A program made the translations under genes and the position numbers. The notes under the pieces were generated by a model. That model searched no databases, had not been told where the DNA came from, and saw only the letters and a list, made by a program, of their open reading frames with translations. A stretch of 64,000 nucleotides of DNA from an uncultured Clostridium sp. (GTDB taxonomy: Bacteria; Bacillota; Clostridia; Clostridiales; Clostridiaceae): the NCBI RefSeq assembly GCF_947072515.1, contig NZ_CAMTIG010000014.1, positions 1 to 64,000 on the forward strand, given 5' to 3'. Each line of letters begins with the position of its first letter. Position 1 is the stretch's first letter. Shown here piece after piece: positions 45,017 to 54,487 of the stretch.

Positions 45017-45123
45017 AAGTTTAGTAATATCAAGTTTTATATTTAGTATTTCTAGCTTAAAAACTAAGAGGAATACTGAAAATAGTATAGATACTAAACT
45101 TTGGAGTGTTTAGTAATATTAAG
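45017..45123 (+). ncRNA. Structured speD leader element with alternative pairing
   Basis: GTTTAGTAATATCAAG (45019-45034) and GTTTAGTAATATTAAG (45108-45123) form a 16-nt direct repeat with one mismatch. Between them, TACTAAACTT (45092-45101) can pair with AAGTTTAGTA (45017-45026; 10 bp) or, through TACTAAAC, with the second repeat copy (8 bp, 8-base loop). Inside the long option sits a separate hairpin: 45042-45053 with 45069-45080 (12 bp including wobbles) plus an inner CTTA/TAAG. This looks like a switchable 5' leader; no T-run terminator follows, so translation control is more likely. Function is inferred only from pairing. Confidence 0.5.
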
Positions 45124-45177
45124 AAAATTAGAAGAAAATTTACTTAAAAGGAACTGAAACTTTGGAAAAAATATAAA

Positions 45178-45231
45178 ATGAAAGGATTTGAAGTTAGTTT
45201 TGAAAGAAAAAATAACATTGTATGGCTTTAA
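45178..45231 (+). CDS. Possible 17-codon upstream ORF overlapping speD
   Basis: ATG at 45178 opens a 17-codon frame (MKGFEVSFERKNNIVWL) that overlaps the speD start in another frame and ends at 45231. No good ribosome binding site precedes it. If translated it would compete with speD initiation. Confidence 0.2.
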   Translation: MKGFEVSFERKNNIVWL

Positions 45232-46006
45232 CAATTTAACTAAAACTTTAAGTTTTAATATTTATGATGTTTGTTATGCCAAAACTGAAAAAGAAAAAGA
45301 AGATTATATAAGGTATATTGATGAGCATTATAATTCAGAACGATTAACCAAAATATTATGTGATGTAACTGAGATTATAGGAGCCCATGTTTTAAATATT
45401 TCAAAACAGGACTATGAGCCTCAGGGAGCTAGCGTAAATGTTTTAATTACAGAAGAAGCACTACCAGTAGCACTTATAGACCCTTCATGTAATAAAGGTG
45501 AATTTTCATATATGGGATTAAGAGATAGTGTTATGGGACATTTAGATAAAAGTCATTTAACTGTACACACTTATCCAGAATGTCATCCAAATAATGATAT
45601 AACAACATTTAGAGTTGACATTGATGTATCTACATGTGGAAAAATATCACCACTTAATGCCTTAAATTATTTGATTTCTAGCTTTGATTCAGATGTGATT
45701 ACAGTGGATTACAAAGTAAGAGGATTTACTAGAGATATAGCAGGTAGAAAATATTATATTGATCACGAAATAAGATCAATACAAGATTATATAGATAATG
45801 AAACACTAAGAAATTATGATTGCATAGATATGAACGTATATCAAGCAAATATGTTCCACACTAAGATGATGGTTAATGATATTAAATTAAATAATTATTT
45901 ATTTAATTCAGACCAGTATGAATTATCTCCACATGAAAGAAGAGAAATTAGAGATAGATTATCAAAAGAAATGATAGAAATTTATGGTGGTGTGAATATT
46001 TATTAA
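45188..46006 (+). CDS. speD: S-adenosylmethionine decarboxylase proenzyme
   Basis: About 272 residues, matching the long E. coli-type SpeD. The autocleavage site is the Ser in LDKSHLTVHTYPE (Ser122 from this start), which becomes the pyruvoyl cofactor; the His and Cys of the active site are in VHTYPECH and STCGKIS. It makes decarboxylated SAM, the aminopropyl donor for spermidine synthase encoded two genes downstream. The start is uncertain: TTG 45188 is very close to AAAGGA, and TTG 45200 is also in frame. Expression is probably controlled by the structured leader. Confidence 0.92.
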   Translation: MKLVLKEKITLYGFNNLTKTLSFNIYDVCYAKTEKEKEDYIRYIDEHYNSERLTKILCDVTEIIGAHVLNISKQDYEPQGASVNVLITEEALPVALIDPSCNKGEFSYMGLRDSVMGHLDKSHLTVHTYPECHPNNDITTFRVDIDVSTCGKISPLNALNYLISSFDSDVITVDYKVRGFTRDIAGRKYYIDHEIRSIQDYIDNETLRNYDCIDMNVYQANMFHTKMMVNDIKLNNYLFNSDQYELSPHERREIRDRLSKEMIEIYGGVNIY

Positions 46007-46019
46007 GGGGGGAATGAAA

Positions 46020-47474
46020 ATGAAGAATGAGTCTCTTCAAAGTAAAGCTCCAATATATGAAGCATTAAAATGGTATAAAAATCAAAGGATAGTTCCTTTT
46101 GATGTACCAGGACACAAACAAGGGAGAGGAAATAAAGAACTTCAACAATTCTTAGGGGAAGATTGTCTTTCAGTAGATGTAAATTCAATGAAACCGTTAG
46201 ATAATCTTTGCCATCCTACATCGGTCATAAAAGAAGCAGAAGAATTAGCAGCAAAAGCTTTTGGTGCAGACAATGCTTTCTTTATGGTTAATGGTACAAC
46301 TTCAGCAGTTCAAGCTATGATTATGAGTGTATGCAAAGAAGGGGATAAGATTATTATGCCTAGAAATGTTCATAGATCAGCTATTAATTCACTTATTCTT
46401 ATTGGGGCAAATCCTATATATATAAATCCAGGTATACACGGTAAGCTTGGAATTTCATTAGGAATGTCTTTAAAGGATATAGAAAAAGCTATAAAAGAGA
46501 ATCCAGATGCAAAGGCTGTATTTGTAAATAATCCAACATACTATGGAATTTGTTCTGATTTAAAAGAAATAGTTAAGCTTGCACATAGGCATGGGATGTA
46601 TGTATTAGCTGATGAAGCTCATGGAACACATTTTTATTTTGATGAAAGATTACCTGTATCTGCTATGGAAGCAGGAGCGGATATGGCAGCAGTAAGTATA
46701 CACAAAACAGGTGGATCTTTAACTCAAAGTTCTATGTTACTTATGAAAAATAATAGGGTAAATCCACATTATGTTAGAACAATTATAAATTTAACTCAAA
46801 CTACTAGTGGTTCTTATCTTTTATTATCATCATTAGATATAGCAAGAAGAAATTTAGCACTTCATGGAAAAGAAATTTTTGAAGAAGTTGTTTCTATTGC
46901 AGAATATGCAAGAACTGAAATAAATAAGATTGAAGGTTATTATGCATTTTCAAAAGAAATAGTGAATGGTGATAATATATATGATTTTGATGTAACTAAA
47001 TTAACAGTCAATACTCTAGATATAGGGCTTGCAGGAATTGAAGCCTATGATATATTAAGAGATGATTATGGAATTCAAATTGAACTTGGAGATATTGGAA
47101 ATATACTCTCTATAATTTCAGTAGGAGATACTAGATATAATATTGAAAGATTAGTATCGGCTTTAAGTGAAATAAAAAGAATTCATACTAAAGATAAAAA
47201 AGGTATATTCGATCATGAATATATAAACCCTATAGTTAAAAAGTCTCCTAAGGAAGCTTTCTATGCAATTAAGGAAAGTATTGATTTAGAAAAATGTGAA
47301 GGAAGAATTTCGGGAGAGTTTGTAATGTGTTATCCACCAGGTATTCCAATACTTGCACCAGGAGAGCTTATTACGAAAGAATCTATAGAATGTATTATGG
47401 CAGCTAAGGAAAAAGGAAGCTTAGTAACAGGGCCAGAAGATATGGATATTGATAAACTACAAGTTTTAAAATAA
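46020..47474 (+). CDS. speA: Biosynthetic arginine/lysine/ornithine decarboxylase, PLP-dependent
   Basis: 484 residues. The PLP-binding Lys is in VSIHKTGGSLTQSS, with LADEAHGTHFYF and PFDVPGHKQGRGN typical of the Orn/Lys/Arg decarboxylase group. The C-terminal GEFVMCYPPGIPILAPGE completes the fold. Because agmatinase is encoded in the same operon, arginine is the likely substrate, giving agmatine. The ATG at 46020 is preferred to 46014, which touches the GGGGGG site. It starts 13 bases after speD. Confidence 0.92.
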   Translation: MKNESLQSKAPIYEALKWYKNQRIVPFDVPGHKQGRGNKELQQFLGEDCLSVDVNSMKPLDNLCHPTSVIKEAEELAAKAFGADNAFFMVNGTTSAVQAMIMSVCKEGDKIIMPRNVHRSAINSLILIGANPIYINPGIHGKLGISLGMSLKDIEKAIKENPDAKAVFVNNPTYYGICSDLKEIVKLAHRHGMYVLADEAHGTHFYFDERLPVSAMEAGADMAAVSIHKTGGSLTQSSMLLMKNNRVNPHYVRTIINLTQTTSGSYLLLSSLDIARRNLALHGKEIFEEVVSIAEYARTEINKIEGYYAFSKEIVNGDNIYDFDVTKLTVNTLDIGLAGIEAYDILRDDYGIQIELGDIGNILSIISVGDTRYNIERLVSALSEIKRIHTKDKKGIFDHEYINPIVKKSPKEAFYAIKESIDLEKCEGRISGEFVMCYPPGIPILAPGELITKESIECIMAAKEKGSLVTGPEDMDIDKLQVLK

Positions 47475-47501
47475 ATAATTTATTTAAGGAGTGATTTTAA
47501 T

Positions 47502-48353
47502 ATGGAATTATGGTACACAGAGGAACATACACCAGAGGCACGTTTTTCAATAAAGGTAGATGAGCAATTATATAGTGATAAAAGTGAATTTCAAAGAATT
47601 GATGTATTTAAATCAAAAGAATTTGGAACTTTCTTTACACTAGATGGATTAATGATGGTAACTGAAAAAGATGAGTTTATCTATCATGATATGATAGTTC
47701 ACATTCCAATGGCAACTAATCCAAACATTAAAAATGTTTTAGTTATAGGTGCTGGAGACGGTGGAACTGTAAGAGAACTTACAAGATACAATACTATAGA
47801 AAAAATTGATATGGTTGAAATAGATAAATTAGTTGTAGATGTTTGTAGAAAGTTTATTCCTCAAACAGCAGCAAAATTAGATGATGAAAGAGTTACTTTA
47901 TACTTTGAAGATGGATTAAAATTTGTTAGATCTGTAGAAAATAAATATGACTTAATAATAGTTGATTCAACTGATCCATTTGGACCAGGAGAAGGATTAT
48001 TTACAAGAGAATTCTATGGAAATTGTTTTAAAGCTTTAAAAGAAGATGGAATACTTGTTAATCAACATGAAAGTCCATATTATGAAGGATATGCAAAATC
48101 AATGAAGAGAGCACATAAAAGAATTAAAGAGTGTTTCCCAGTTTGTAGAGTATATCAAGCACATATACCAACTTATCCATCAGGACACTGGTTATTTGGA
48201 TTTGCATCGAAAAAATATGATCCATTAACAGCTGAAATTGAGTCATGGAATAATTTAGGATTAAAAACTAAATATTATAATACAGACTTACACAGAGGTT
48301 GCTTCGCGTTACCAAACTATGTGAAGGAAATGCTCCAAAGTGTTAATGAATAG
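47502..48353 (+). CDS. speE: Spermidine synthase
   Basis: 283 residues. The aminopropyltransferase motifs are GAGDGGTVRELTRY (SAM-derived donor site), DMVEIDKLV, and VDSTDPFGPGEGLFTREFY with the catalytic Asp. It transfers an aminopropyl group from decarboxylated SAM (SpeD product) to putrescine (from agmatine through SpeB). AAGGAG precedes the ATG. Its last codons overlap the start of speB. Confidence 0.96.
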   Translation: MELWYTEEHTPEARFSIKVDEQLYSDKSEFQRIDVFKSKEFGTFFTLDGLMMVTEKDEFIYHDMIVHIPMATNPNIKNVLVIGAGDGGTVRELTRYNTIEKIDMVEIDKLVVDVCRKFIPQTAAKLDDERVTLYFEDGLKFVRSVENKYDLIIVDSTDPFGPGEGLFTREFYGNCFKALKEDGILVNQHESPYYEGYAKSMKRAHKRIKECFPVCRVYQAHIPTYPSGHWLFGFASKKYDPLTAEIESWNNLGLKTKYYNTDLHRGCFALPNYVKEMLQSVNE

Positions 48354-49203
48354 AAATATAGAAACATTCTTAGGGTGTGAAGCAGAATATAAAGAAGCAA
48401 CTACAGTAATTTTCGGAGCACCGTTTGATGGGACTACATCTTTTAGACCTGGAACAAGATTTGCAAGCAAAGTAATGAGAAGTGAATCTTATGGACTTGA
48501 AACTTACAGCCCTTACCAAGATGTAGATTTAGAAGATTTATCTATATATGATGGAGGAGATTTAGATATACCATTTGGGAATCCTCCTAAAGCGTTAGAT
48601 ATGATAGAAGAATATACAAGAGAAGTATTAAATGATAATAAAACACCTCTTATGATTGGAGGAGAACATTTAGTAACTCTTGGAGCTTTTAGAGCAATAT
48701 ATGAGAAGTATCCTGAAGTACATGTAATACATTTTGATGCACATACAGATTTAAGAGATAATTATTTAGGTGAAAAATTATCACACGCATCTGTTATAAG
48801 AAGAGTGTGGGATCTTACTGGAGATAATAAGATATTTCAATTTGGAATCCGTTCAGGAGAAAGAGAAGAATTTTATTGGGCAAAAGATCATATGTATACA
48901 AATAAATTTAATTTAGATACTTTAGAGGATATAGTAGAGAAGATTAAAGATAAGCCAGTATATATAACAATAGATTTAGATGTTTTAGATCCATCAATAT
49001 TCCCAGGTACAGGAACACCAGAGGCTGGGGGAGTGACATTTAAAGAGCTTATGAATGGAATAATGACATTTTCTAAGCTGAAAAATATTGTGGGAATAGA
49101 TATAAATGAATTATCACCACAATATGACACATCAGGAACATCTACGGCTGTTGCATGTAAGGTTTTAAGAGAAATGCTTATTGTAAGTAATAAAAATAAA
49201 TAA
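48346..49203 (+). CDS. speB: Agmatinase (ureohydrolase family)
   Basis: 285 residues. Manganese ligands are visible in GGEHLVTLG, HFDAHTDLRD and ITIDLDVLDPS, with the C-terminal GTGTPEAGGVTF and DINELSPQYD of the arginase/agmatinase fold. It splits agmatine into putrescine and urea, linking SpeA to SpeE. The ATG at 48346 overlaps the speE stop; a GTG at 48340 is in frame and lies nearer AAGGA, so the true start is open. The operon ends here at a terminator. Confidence 0.93.
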   Translation: MNRNIETFLGCEAEYKEATTVIFGAPFDGTTSFRPGTRFASKVMRSESYGLETYSPYQDVDLEDLSIYDGGDLDIPFGNPPKALDMIEEYTREVLNDNKTPLMIGGEHLVTLGAFRAIYEKYPEVHVIHFDAHTDLRDNYLGEKLSHASVIRRVWDLTGDNKIFQFGIRSGEREEFYWAKDHMYTNKFNLDTLEDIVEKIKDKPVYITIDLDVLDPSIFPGTGTPEAGGVTFKELMNGIMTFSKLKNIVGIDINELSPQYDTSGTSTAVACKVLREMLIVSNKNK

Positions 49204-49207
49204 CTTT

Positions 49208-49240
49208 AATAGGAATGTATAATATACATTCCTATTTTTG
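49208..49240 (+). terminator. Terminator of the polyamine operon
   Basis: Stem AATAGGAATGTAT with ATACATTCCTATT, 13 bp perfect, loop AAT, then T residues. Confidence 0.85.
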
Positions 49241-49299
49241 AAAAATAAATTAATATAGAAGTATAATTGATAGTTAATAAATGTAGAAAGGATGAGAGT

Positions 49300-49869
49300 A
49301 TGCTTAGAGAAATAGAAATTATAAATAGAGAAAATGATATAAATGAAGTAGGAAATATAAGGTTTATAAAAAAAGAAGAATTAGAGAAAATTATAGAATT
49401 ACAAACTAAAGTAATGGAATGGTTATCAGATAAGGATTTATATTCACCACCAAAGGAAGAAGAATATTATAATCTTTTAAATGGAGAAAATAAAAGAGGG
49501 AAACTTATAGGGTGCTTTAATGAAGAGGAAAGCCTTATTGCTATGGGATCATATTGCTATCATGGAAAAGATGGGCATAATTATGGATATGATATAGAAA
49601 TTGAAGGAGATGAACTTTTAGAAATAGCACAAATAGAAGCTACAGTAGTTCATAAAGATTATAGAGGAAATAAATTACAAGGTATAATTTGTGAAGTGAT
49701 GGAAGAATTAGCTATAGAAGATGGTTTTAAAATTCTAATGGCAACAGCTTCTCCAGATAATCCATATAGTTTAAATACATTTTTGAAAAATGGATTTAAA
49801 ATAGAAAAAGAAAAACTAAAATATGGTGGTCTTAAAAGAGCGATTTTAAGAAAAGATATAGGTAAATAG
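49300..49869 (+). CDS. GNAT-family N-acetyltransferase
   Basis: 189 residues. The acetyl-CoA region is EATVVHKDYRGNKLQGIICE (a KxxRGNxLQ variant of R/QxxGxG/A) and the C-terminal part is TASPDNPYSLNTFLKNGFKI. The ATG at 49300 follows GAAAGGATG; a frame from 49267 adds residues without a site. It is a lone gene after the polyamine operon. A polyamine acetyltransferase role is possible by position but not shown by sequence. Confidence 0.85.
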   Translation: MLREIEIINRENDINEVGNIRFIKKEELEKIIELQTKVMEWLSDKDLYSPPKEEEYYNLLNGENKRGKLIGCFNEEESLIAMGSYCYHGKDGHNYGYDIEIEGDELLEIAQIEATVVHKDYRGNKLQGIICEVMEELAIEDGFKILMATASPDNPYSLNTFLKNGFKIEKEKLKYGGLKRAILRKDIGK

Positions 49870-49992
49870 CTAGAGTAGTTGAAAAAACTCAAATATAGGG
49901 GCATATTGGAGAATAAAGAGAGAAGATAGGCAATTATATAGCTAAGAGAAAAGAAGCCTAAAATAAAGGGATAGAGGACAATAAAAGGAAAT

Positions 49993-50023
49993 AAAAAAAG
50001 CACCTAAAATTAGGTGCTTTTTT
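49993..50023. terminator. Bidirectional terminator
   Basis: Stem AAAAAAGCACCTAA with TTAGGTGCTTTTTT-type right arm and a short loop, between the convergent GNAT and fba genes. Confidence 0.85.
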
Positions 50024-50033
50024 ATAACTTAAA

Positions 50034-50897
50034 TTAAGCTCTGTTAACTGATCCGAAAAGAACCATTTTTTCTTTAACGATAGCTTTGATAGCTTCAAAA
50101 CCAGGGTTAAGAAGTTTTCTTGGGTCAAATCCTTTTCCTTCTAAATCTTTACCAGCTTCGACATACTTTCTAGTAGCATCAGCGAAAACTAATTGACATT
50201 CAGTGTTAACGTTGATTTTCGCAACTCCTAAAGATATAGCTTTAGTAATCATGTCATCAGGGATTCCTGTTCCACCGTGTAATACTAAAGGCATGTTTCC
50301 TGTAGCAGCATTGATTTTAGCTAAAGCGTCAAAATCTAATCCAGTCCAGTTTGCAGGGTATTTACCGTGGATATTTCCGATACCAGCAGCTAACATTGTA
50401 ACTCCTAAATCAGCGATTTGTTTACATTCATTAGCGTCAGCTATTTCACCAGCACCAACAACTCCGTCTTCTTCTCCACCAATAGAACCAACTTCTGCTT
50501 CTAAAGATAATCCTTTTTCATTAGTTATTTTAACTAATTCAGTTGTTTTTGCGATATTTTCTTCGATTGAGTAGTGTGATCCATCAAACATAATTGATGA
50601 GAATCCAGCTTCAATACATTTAAAACATCCTTCATATGAACCATGGTCTAAGTGTAAAGCAACAGGAACAGTGATGTTTAATTCTTCTATCATAGCAGTA
50701 GTCATAGCAGCTACTGTTTTATATCCTGTCATGTATTTTCCTGCACCTTCTGAAACTCCTAAGATAACAGGTGAATTATTTTCTTGTGCTGTTAAAAGTA
50801 CAGCTTTAGTCCATTCTAAGTTGTTTATGTTGAATTGACCAACAGCATATTTACCTTCTCTAGCTTTTTGTAACATTTCTTTTGCTGAAACTAACAT
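50034..50897 (-). CDS. fba: Class II fructose-1,6-bisphosphate aldolase
   Basis: 287 residues. Zinc and substrate motifs are VALHLDHGSYEGC, GIGNIHGKYPANW, and VLHGGTGIPDDMI; the proton-donor Asp lies in HLDHG. It splits fructose 1,6-bisphosphate into dihydroxyacetone phosphate and glyceraldehyde 3-phosphate in glycolysis. The start at 50897 follows GGAGGT; an upstream in-frame start at 50912 is part of the leader. Codon use is more GC-tolerant than its neighbours, as expected for a highly expressed gene. It is a monocistronic unit. Confidence 0.96.
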   Translation of the reverse strand: MLVSAKEMLQKAREGKYAVGQFNINNLEWTKAVLLTAQENNSPVILGVSEGAGKYMTGYKTVAAMTTAMIEELNITVPVALHLDHGSYEGCFKCIEAGFSSIMFDGSHYSIEENIAKTTELVKITNEKGLSLEAEVGSIGGEEDGVVGAGEIADANECKQIADLGVTMLAAGIGNIHGKYPANWTGLDFDALAKINAATGNMPLVLHGGTGIPDDMITKAISLGVAKINVNTECQLVFADATRKYVEAGKDLEGKGFDPRKLLNPGFEAIKAIVKEKMVLFGSVNRA

Positions 50898-51136
50898 GTA
50901 CAAAACCTCCATATACTTTTAAAAATTTAATATTAGGAATTCTCTGATAAATCATAGAATTCCTCTCTAATTAGTAGTATAACTCAAAAAGAAAAATATG
51001 CAAATAGAAATAGTTAAAAATATATGAAAAGTAGTGGCAGAAATTATATTAATTGAACAAACATTGTAGAAAATAGATGATATTTTAATTAAATATCTAG
51101 AGAATTAATAAATAGTTAAAAAATAAGGAAAAAGAA

Positions 51137-51165
51137 AAAAGATACATCTTTTGATGTATCTTTTA
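51137..51165 (-). terminator. Terminator after cyclopropane synthase gene
   Basis: Stem AAAAAAGATACATC with GATGTATCTTTT around TTTT; it lies just past the 3' end of the minus-strand cfa gene. The rest of 50898-51136 is AT-rich and shows nothing else. Confidence 0.8.
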
Positions 51166-51173
51166 TTTAAAAA

Positions 51174-52364
51174 TTAATCTTCGTAAAGATATTTTCTAGT
51201 CATTGGAAGATTGTTGTTAGTTCCTTTTGAGAATAACATTTGATGTATATCTATAGTCCAGTAATGGAAAGCAGCAGCACAAGATGCAAGATATAATCTC
51301 CACATTCTTATGAATCTTTCGTCACACATTTCTATTTCTTTAACTTTATCGATATTTGCATCAAAATTATCTAACCAGTGCATAAGAGTTTTCATGTAGT
51401 GAAGTCTTAAACTTTCTACGTCAATTACTCTGAAATCTAAGTCAGCAGCAATATGCATTTCTTCTCTTCCTGTTGGTAAATATCCACCTGGGAAAATATA
51501 CTTAGTGATAAAGTGATTTCCTTCAGTTTCAATTGGGTTAGTTATATTGTGTAATAGGAATAATCCGCTCTTTTTAAGAACAGCGTGGATGTTTTCAAAG
51601 TATAATGGTAAGTTGTTGTGACCAACGTGTTCAGCCATACCAACACTTACAACTCTATCGAATTCAAGTCCACTTTTCTTAAGGTCTCTGTAATCCATAA
51701 GTTTGATTTCTACTAAATCTTCTAAACCTTGTTCTTTAATTCTTTCTTGACCTTTCTTATATTGTTCTTCACTTAAAGTGATTCCCATAGCTTTAACTTT
51801 GTAAAGTTTAGCAGCTTCTATTATAAGGTAACCCCATCCACATCCTACATCAAGAAGAGTTTGGCCTTCTTTAAGATTTAATTTCTTTAAGATATGGTGT
51901 ATTTTATTCATTTGGGCATCATAAAGAGAGTCATCTTCATTTTTAAAATATCCACATGAATAACTCATAGTTTCATCTAACCAAATACTATAAAAATCAT
52001 TTCCGATATCGTAGTGGCTAGCAATATCAGCTTTTGATTTAGCTTTTGAGTTTGAAGCTATTTTACCAACAAATTTTAAAAGAATACTTTCATTTAAGAA
52101 ACTATCGCTTTGTCTCATTATACTTTCAAATATTTCTTGAAGATTTCCTTCTAAATCTATTTTTCCGTCTAAGTAAGCTTCACCAAGTGCAATACTTGCA
52201 TCAGCTAAAAGTTCTTTTTTAGTAGGAAATTCATTAATTACTACTTTGAATTTTGGAGTTCCTTCTCCATAATTTATTTCTTCTCCATCCCATAACTTAA
52301 GTGTAAATGGTTGATCACTTAGTTTTTTACAGAATGATTTAACAATTACTTTATCCATTGCCAT
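51174..52364 (-). CDS. cfa: Cyclopropane-fatty-acyl-phospholipid synthase
   Basis: 396 residues. The SAM site is LLDVGCGWGYLIIEAAKLY, with SYSCGYFKNEDDSLYDAQ and HNITNPIETEGNHFITKYIFPGGYLP in the family order. It adds a methylene bridge to unsaturated acyl chains in membrane phospholipids, commonly as an acid or stationary-phase adaptation. The start at 52364 follows AGAGGTGA; a frame from 52406 includes that site. Confidence 0.95.
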   Translation of the reverse strand: MAMDKVIVKSFCKKLSDQPFTLKLWDGEEINYGEGTPKFKVVINEFPTKKELLADASIALGEAYLDGKIDLEGNLQEIFESIMRQSDSFLNESILLKFVGKIASNSKAKSKADIASHYDIGNDFYSIWLDETMSYSCGYFKNEDDSLYDAQMNKIHHILKKLNLKEGQTLLDVGCGWGYLIIEAAKLYKVKAMGITLSEEQYKKGQERIKEQGLEDLVEIKLMDYRDLKKSGLEFDRVVSVGMAEHVGHNNLPLYFENIHAVLKKSGLFLLHNITNPIETEGNHFITKYIFPGGYLPTGREEMHIAADLDFRVIDVESLRLHYMKTLMHWLDNFDANIDKVKEIEMCDERFIRMWRLYLASCAAAFHYWTIDIHQMLFSKGTNNNLPMTRKYLYED

Positions 52365-52845
52365 TTTATTCACCTCTTGTTTAAATTTAAAATTATATGT
52401 ATCCATATAGAATTATTAACATAACATAACAAGATTATACCTTGCTATAAAAGTTTAATTAAAATAAAAAAAAGGCTAAAATACAGTGAAAAAGGTGAAA
52501 AAAAAGGAAAAAGAGCAGGAATACTTTGAAAAACATAGAAATACTTTAGAATGCTATTGAAATTGGTATGGAGAGGGGTGGATAAACAAGTGAGAGTAAG
52601 GGTTTAAGAAGAGTCAAGAATGTAAAATGGATAATGATAATTTTTAATGAATAAAATTACTAAAATATATAATATGGGTATGTAAGTAAATAAAGTTAAT
52701 AAATAAAATATAAATAGTAAATAAATAAAGAAAAATAGAGAGGAAAAAATAATGATAAAAATAGTTGTTCTCTTATAAATATAAAAATCGATACTGAAAA
52801 TAAGTTAATTGAATATTAACATAATATTATGCATTATGTTTGAAA
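52365..52845. other. Gene-free stretch of about 480 bases
   Basis: Very AT-rich DNA upstream of cfa. Purine-rich runs lie around 52490-52620 and 52680-52760. I see no open frame with a ribosome binding site, no clear repeat and no RNA gene; it probably carries the cfa promoter on the minus strand. Confidence 0.5.
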
Positions 52846-52878
52846 AGTTGATAAAATCTTCTTAGAATTTTATCAACT
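52846..52878 (-). terminator. Terminator of small membrane protein gene
   Basis: Stem AGTTGATAAAAT with ATTTTATCAACT, 12 bp perfect; on the minus strand it ends in T residues. The stop codon of the gene lies inside the stem. Confidence 0.75.
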
Positions 52879-53200
52879 AAAAAAAACAAAAATAAATAAA
52901 TAGTAATATTACTATAAAGAGAGCTGTTAAAGTTACAAATTTAAAAAGGAAAGTTCCGCCAAAGAGTGAATGATGAATTCTTCGTGGATGATAAATACTA
53001 AAATTAAATAAAGGCATTCTGAAATTTTGTGCACTGCCAATTGAAGTGGTATTAGTAGTATTATAATAAGTTTCGGTCTGAGTATGAGAAGGAGACTTAA
53101 AATTATTAGGTTGATATGTAGATTTAAAAAAGTAAAATAATCCAAATGAAATTATTAAAACTATAAGAAAATTAAGTAATAATGACATTGGTCGATTCAT
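52877..53200 (-). CDS. Small two-helix membrane protein, unknown function
   Basis: 107 residues with a full AAAGGAGGTGG ribosome binding site, which argues it is real. A hydrophobic segment spans residues 8-25 (LLNFLIVLIISFGLFYFF), then a polar Thr/Asn/Ser-rich region (PSHTQTETYYNTTNTTS) of about 50 residues, and a second hydrophobic segment at the C-terminus (FVTLTALFIVILLFIYFCF). I do not recognise a family. It is divergent from the polysaccharide deacetylase gene. Confidence 0.65.
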   Translation of the reverse strand: MNRPMSLLLNFLIVLIISFGLFYFFKSTYQPNNFKSPSHTQTETYYNTTNTTSIGSAQNFRMPLFNFSIYHPRRIHHSLFGGTFLFKFVTLTALFIVILLFIYFCFF

Positions 53201-53432
53201 TAATTATCCACCTCCTTTGATAGTGTATATTTAAATAAATATTAATTAATTATAATTATAAAGGAAATAAAGGATATTAAAATGAATAAAAACGTTATCA
53301 AACAAAAGTTGTAGAAAAAATTACAAAATATTAATAAAAAAAGGCCTGTTTGTCTTAAAATTTTAACTTTTTATCTTTAAAAAGTTAGTACAATGATTAG
53401 GAAGACGGAATTATCTTGTGGAGGGGAAAATA

Positions 53433-54407
53433 ATGCACAGATACAAAAGAAAAAGAAAAAAAGGTAATATTAGATTGGTAATAGCAATTCTAATAGTGGT
53501 AGTTATCATTGTAGGGGGAGTAGTATATTTTGCTAGTAAAAATAAAACAGTTCAAGCAAAAGAAAACAGTTCTACTGTAAGTAAAACTACAGAACAATCA
53601 ATTAATAGTAGTAATAATAAGGAAGATAGTAGTAAAAATACGAATACAGATGTAGCAAAAAATAAATTTGGTTATCCAGAGAATGGAGATAATATTATAG
53701 CATCAGCTAAATCTTATGCAGTTCCAGCAAATCAAGTATTTGATATGATAGAAACTAAAAATAAGGTTAATAATGAGAAAGAAGTATTCTTAACATTTGA
53801 TGATGGACCAAGTGAAAATACACCACAAATTTTAAATATATTAAATAAGTATGGTGTACATGCAACATTTTTTGCAATGGGAAATAATTTAAACTCAGAG
53901 GCAAATAGAGGTTACTTGAAAGAAGCTTATAATGACGGAAATGCTATAGGAAACCATACATATTCACATAATTTCAAAAAATTATATCCAGGAAATAATG
54001 TAAATGTAGATGTATTTATGAAAGAAATAGCACAAACTGATGATATGATGAGAAATATTCTAGGAAGTAATTTCAATACTAGAGTTATAAGAATGCCAGG
54101 AGGATATATGTCTAGAGCATATTATCATGATAAAAATTTAAATGCTTTAAATGAAGCCTTTAAAGAAACTGGAATAGTTTCAATAGACTGGGATGCTGAA
54201 ACAGGAGATGCAACAGGAAATAACTTACCAGTAAATAAGCTTGTAAGTACAGCTATAAAAGAATCAACAAATGAAAATCATGTTATATTATTAATGCATG
54301 ATGCTGCAGCTAAGAAAACAACTGTTGAAGCATTACCACAGGTAATTCAGTGGTATAAGGATCATGGATATAGCTTTAAAGTTATTGAAAATTCACCTAT
54401 GCAATAA
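53433..54407 (+). CDS. Membrane-anchored polysaccharide deacetylase
   Basis: 324 residues. A basic start (MHRYKRKRKKG) precedes a membrane anchor (IRLVIAILIVVVIIVGGVVYF) and a Ser/Asn/Lys-rich linker. The NodB domain holds the metal and catalytic motifs LTFDDGPSENTPQIL, GNHTYSHNF, MPGGYMSR and the His of LLMHDA. It removes acetyl groups from N-acetylated sugars, probably in peptidoglycan, giving lysozyme resistance. The start at 53433 follows GGAGGGG; an earlier in-frame start at 53418 is part of the leader. Confidence 0.93.
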   Translation: MHRYKRKRKKGNIRLVIAILIVVVIIVGGVVYFASKNKTVQAKENSSTVSKTTEQSINSSNNKEDSSKNTNTDVAKNKFGYPENGDNIIASAKSYAVPANQVFDMIETKNKVNNEKEVFLTFDDGPSENTPQILNILNKYGVHATFFAMGNNLNSEANRGYLKEAYNDGNAIGNHTYSHNFKKLYPGNNVNVDVFMKEIAQTDDMMRNILGSNFNTRVIRMPGGYMSRAYYHDKNLNALNEAFKETGIVSIDWDAETGDATGNNLPVNKLVSTAIKESTNENHVILLMHDAAAKKTTVEALPQVIQWYKDHGYSFKVIENSPMQ

Positions 54408-54414
54408 AATAAAG

Positions 54415-54447
54415 AAAGATAGAAAACTAGGTTTTCTATCTTTTTTT
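54415..54447 (+). terminator. Terminator after deacetylase gene
   Basis: Stem AAAGATAGAAAAC with GTTTTCTATCTTT, 13 bp perfect, loop TAG, then T run. Confidence 0.85.
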
Positions 54448-54487
54448 ATTTATAATAAATCCAAAAGGAACTAAAAATAGTTCCTTA

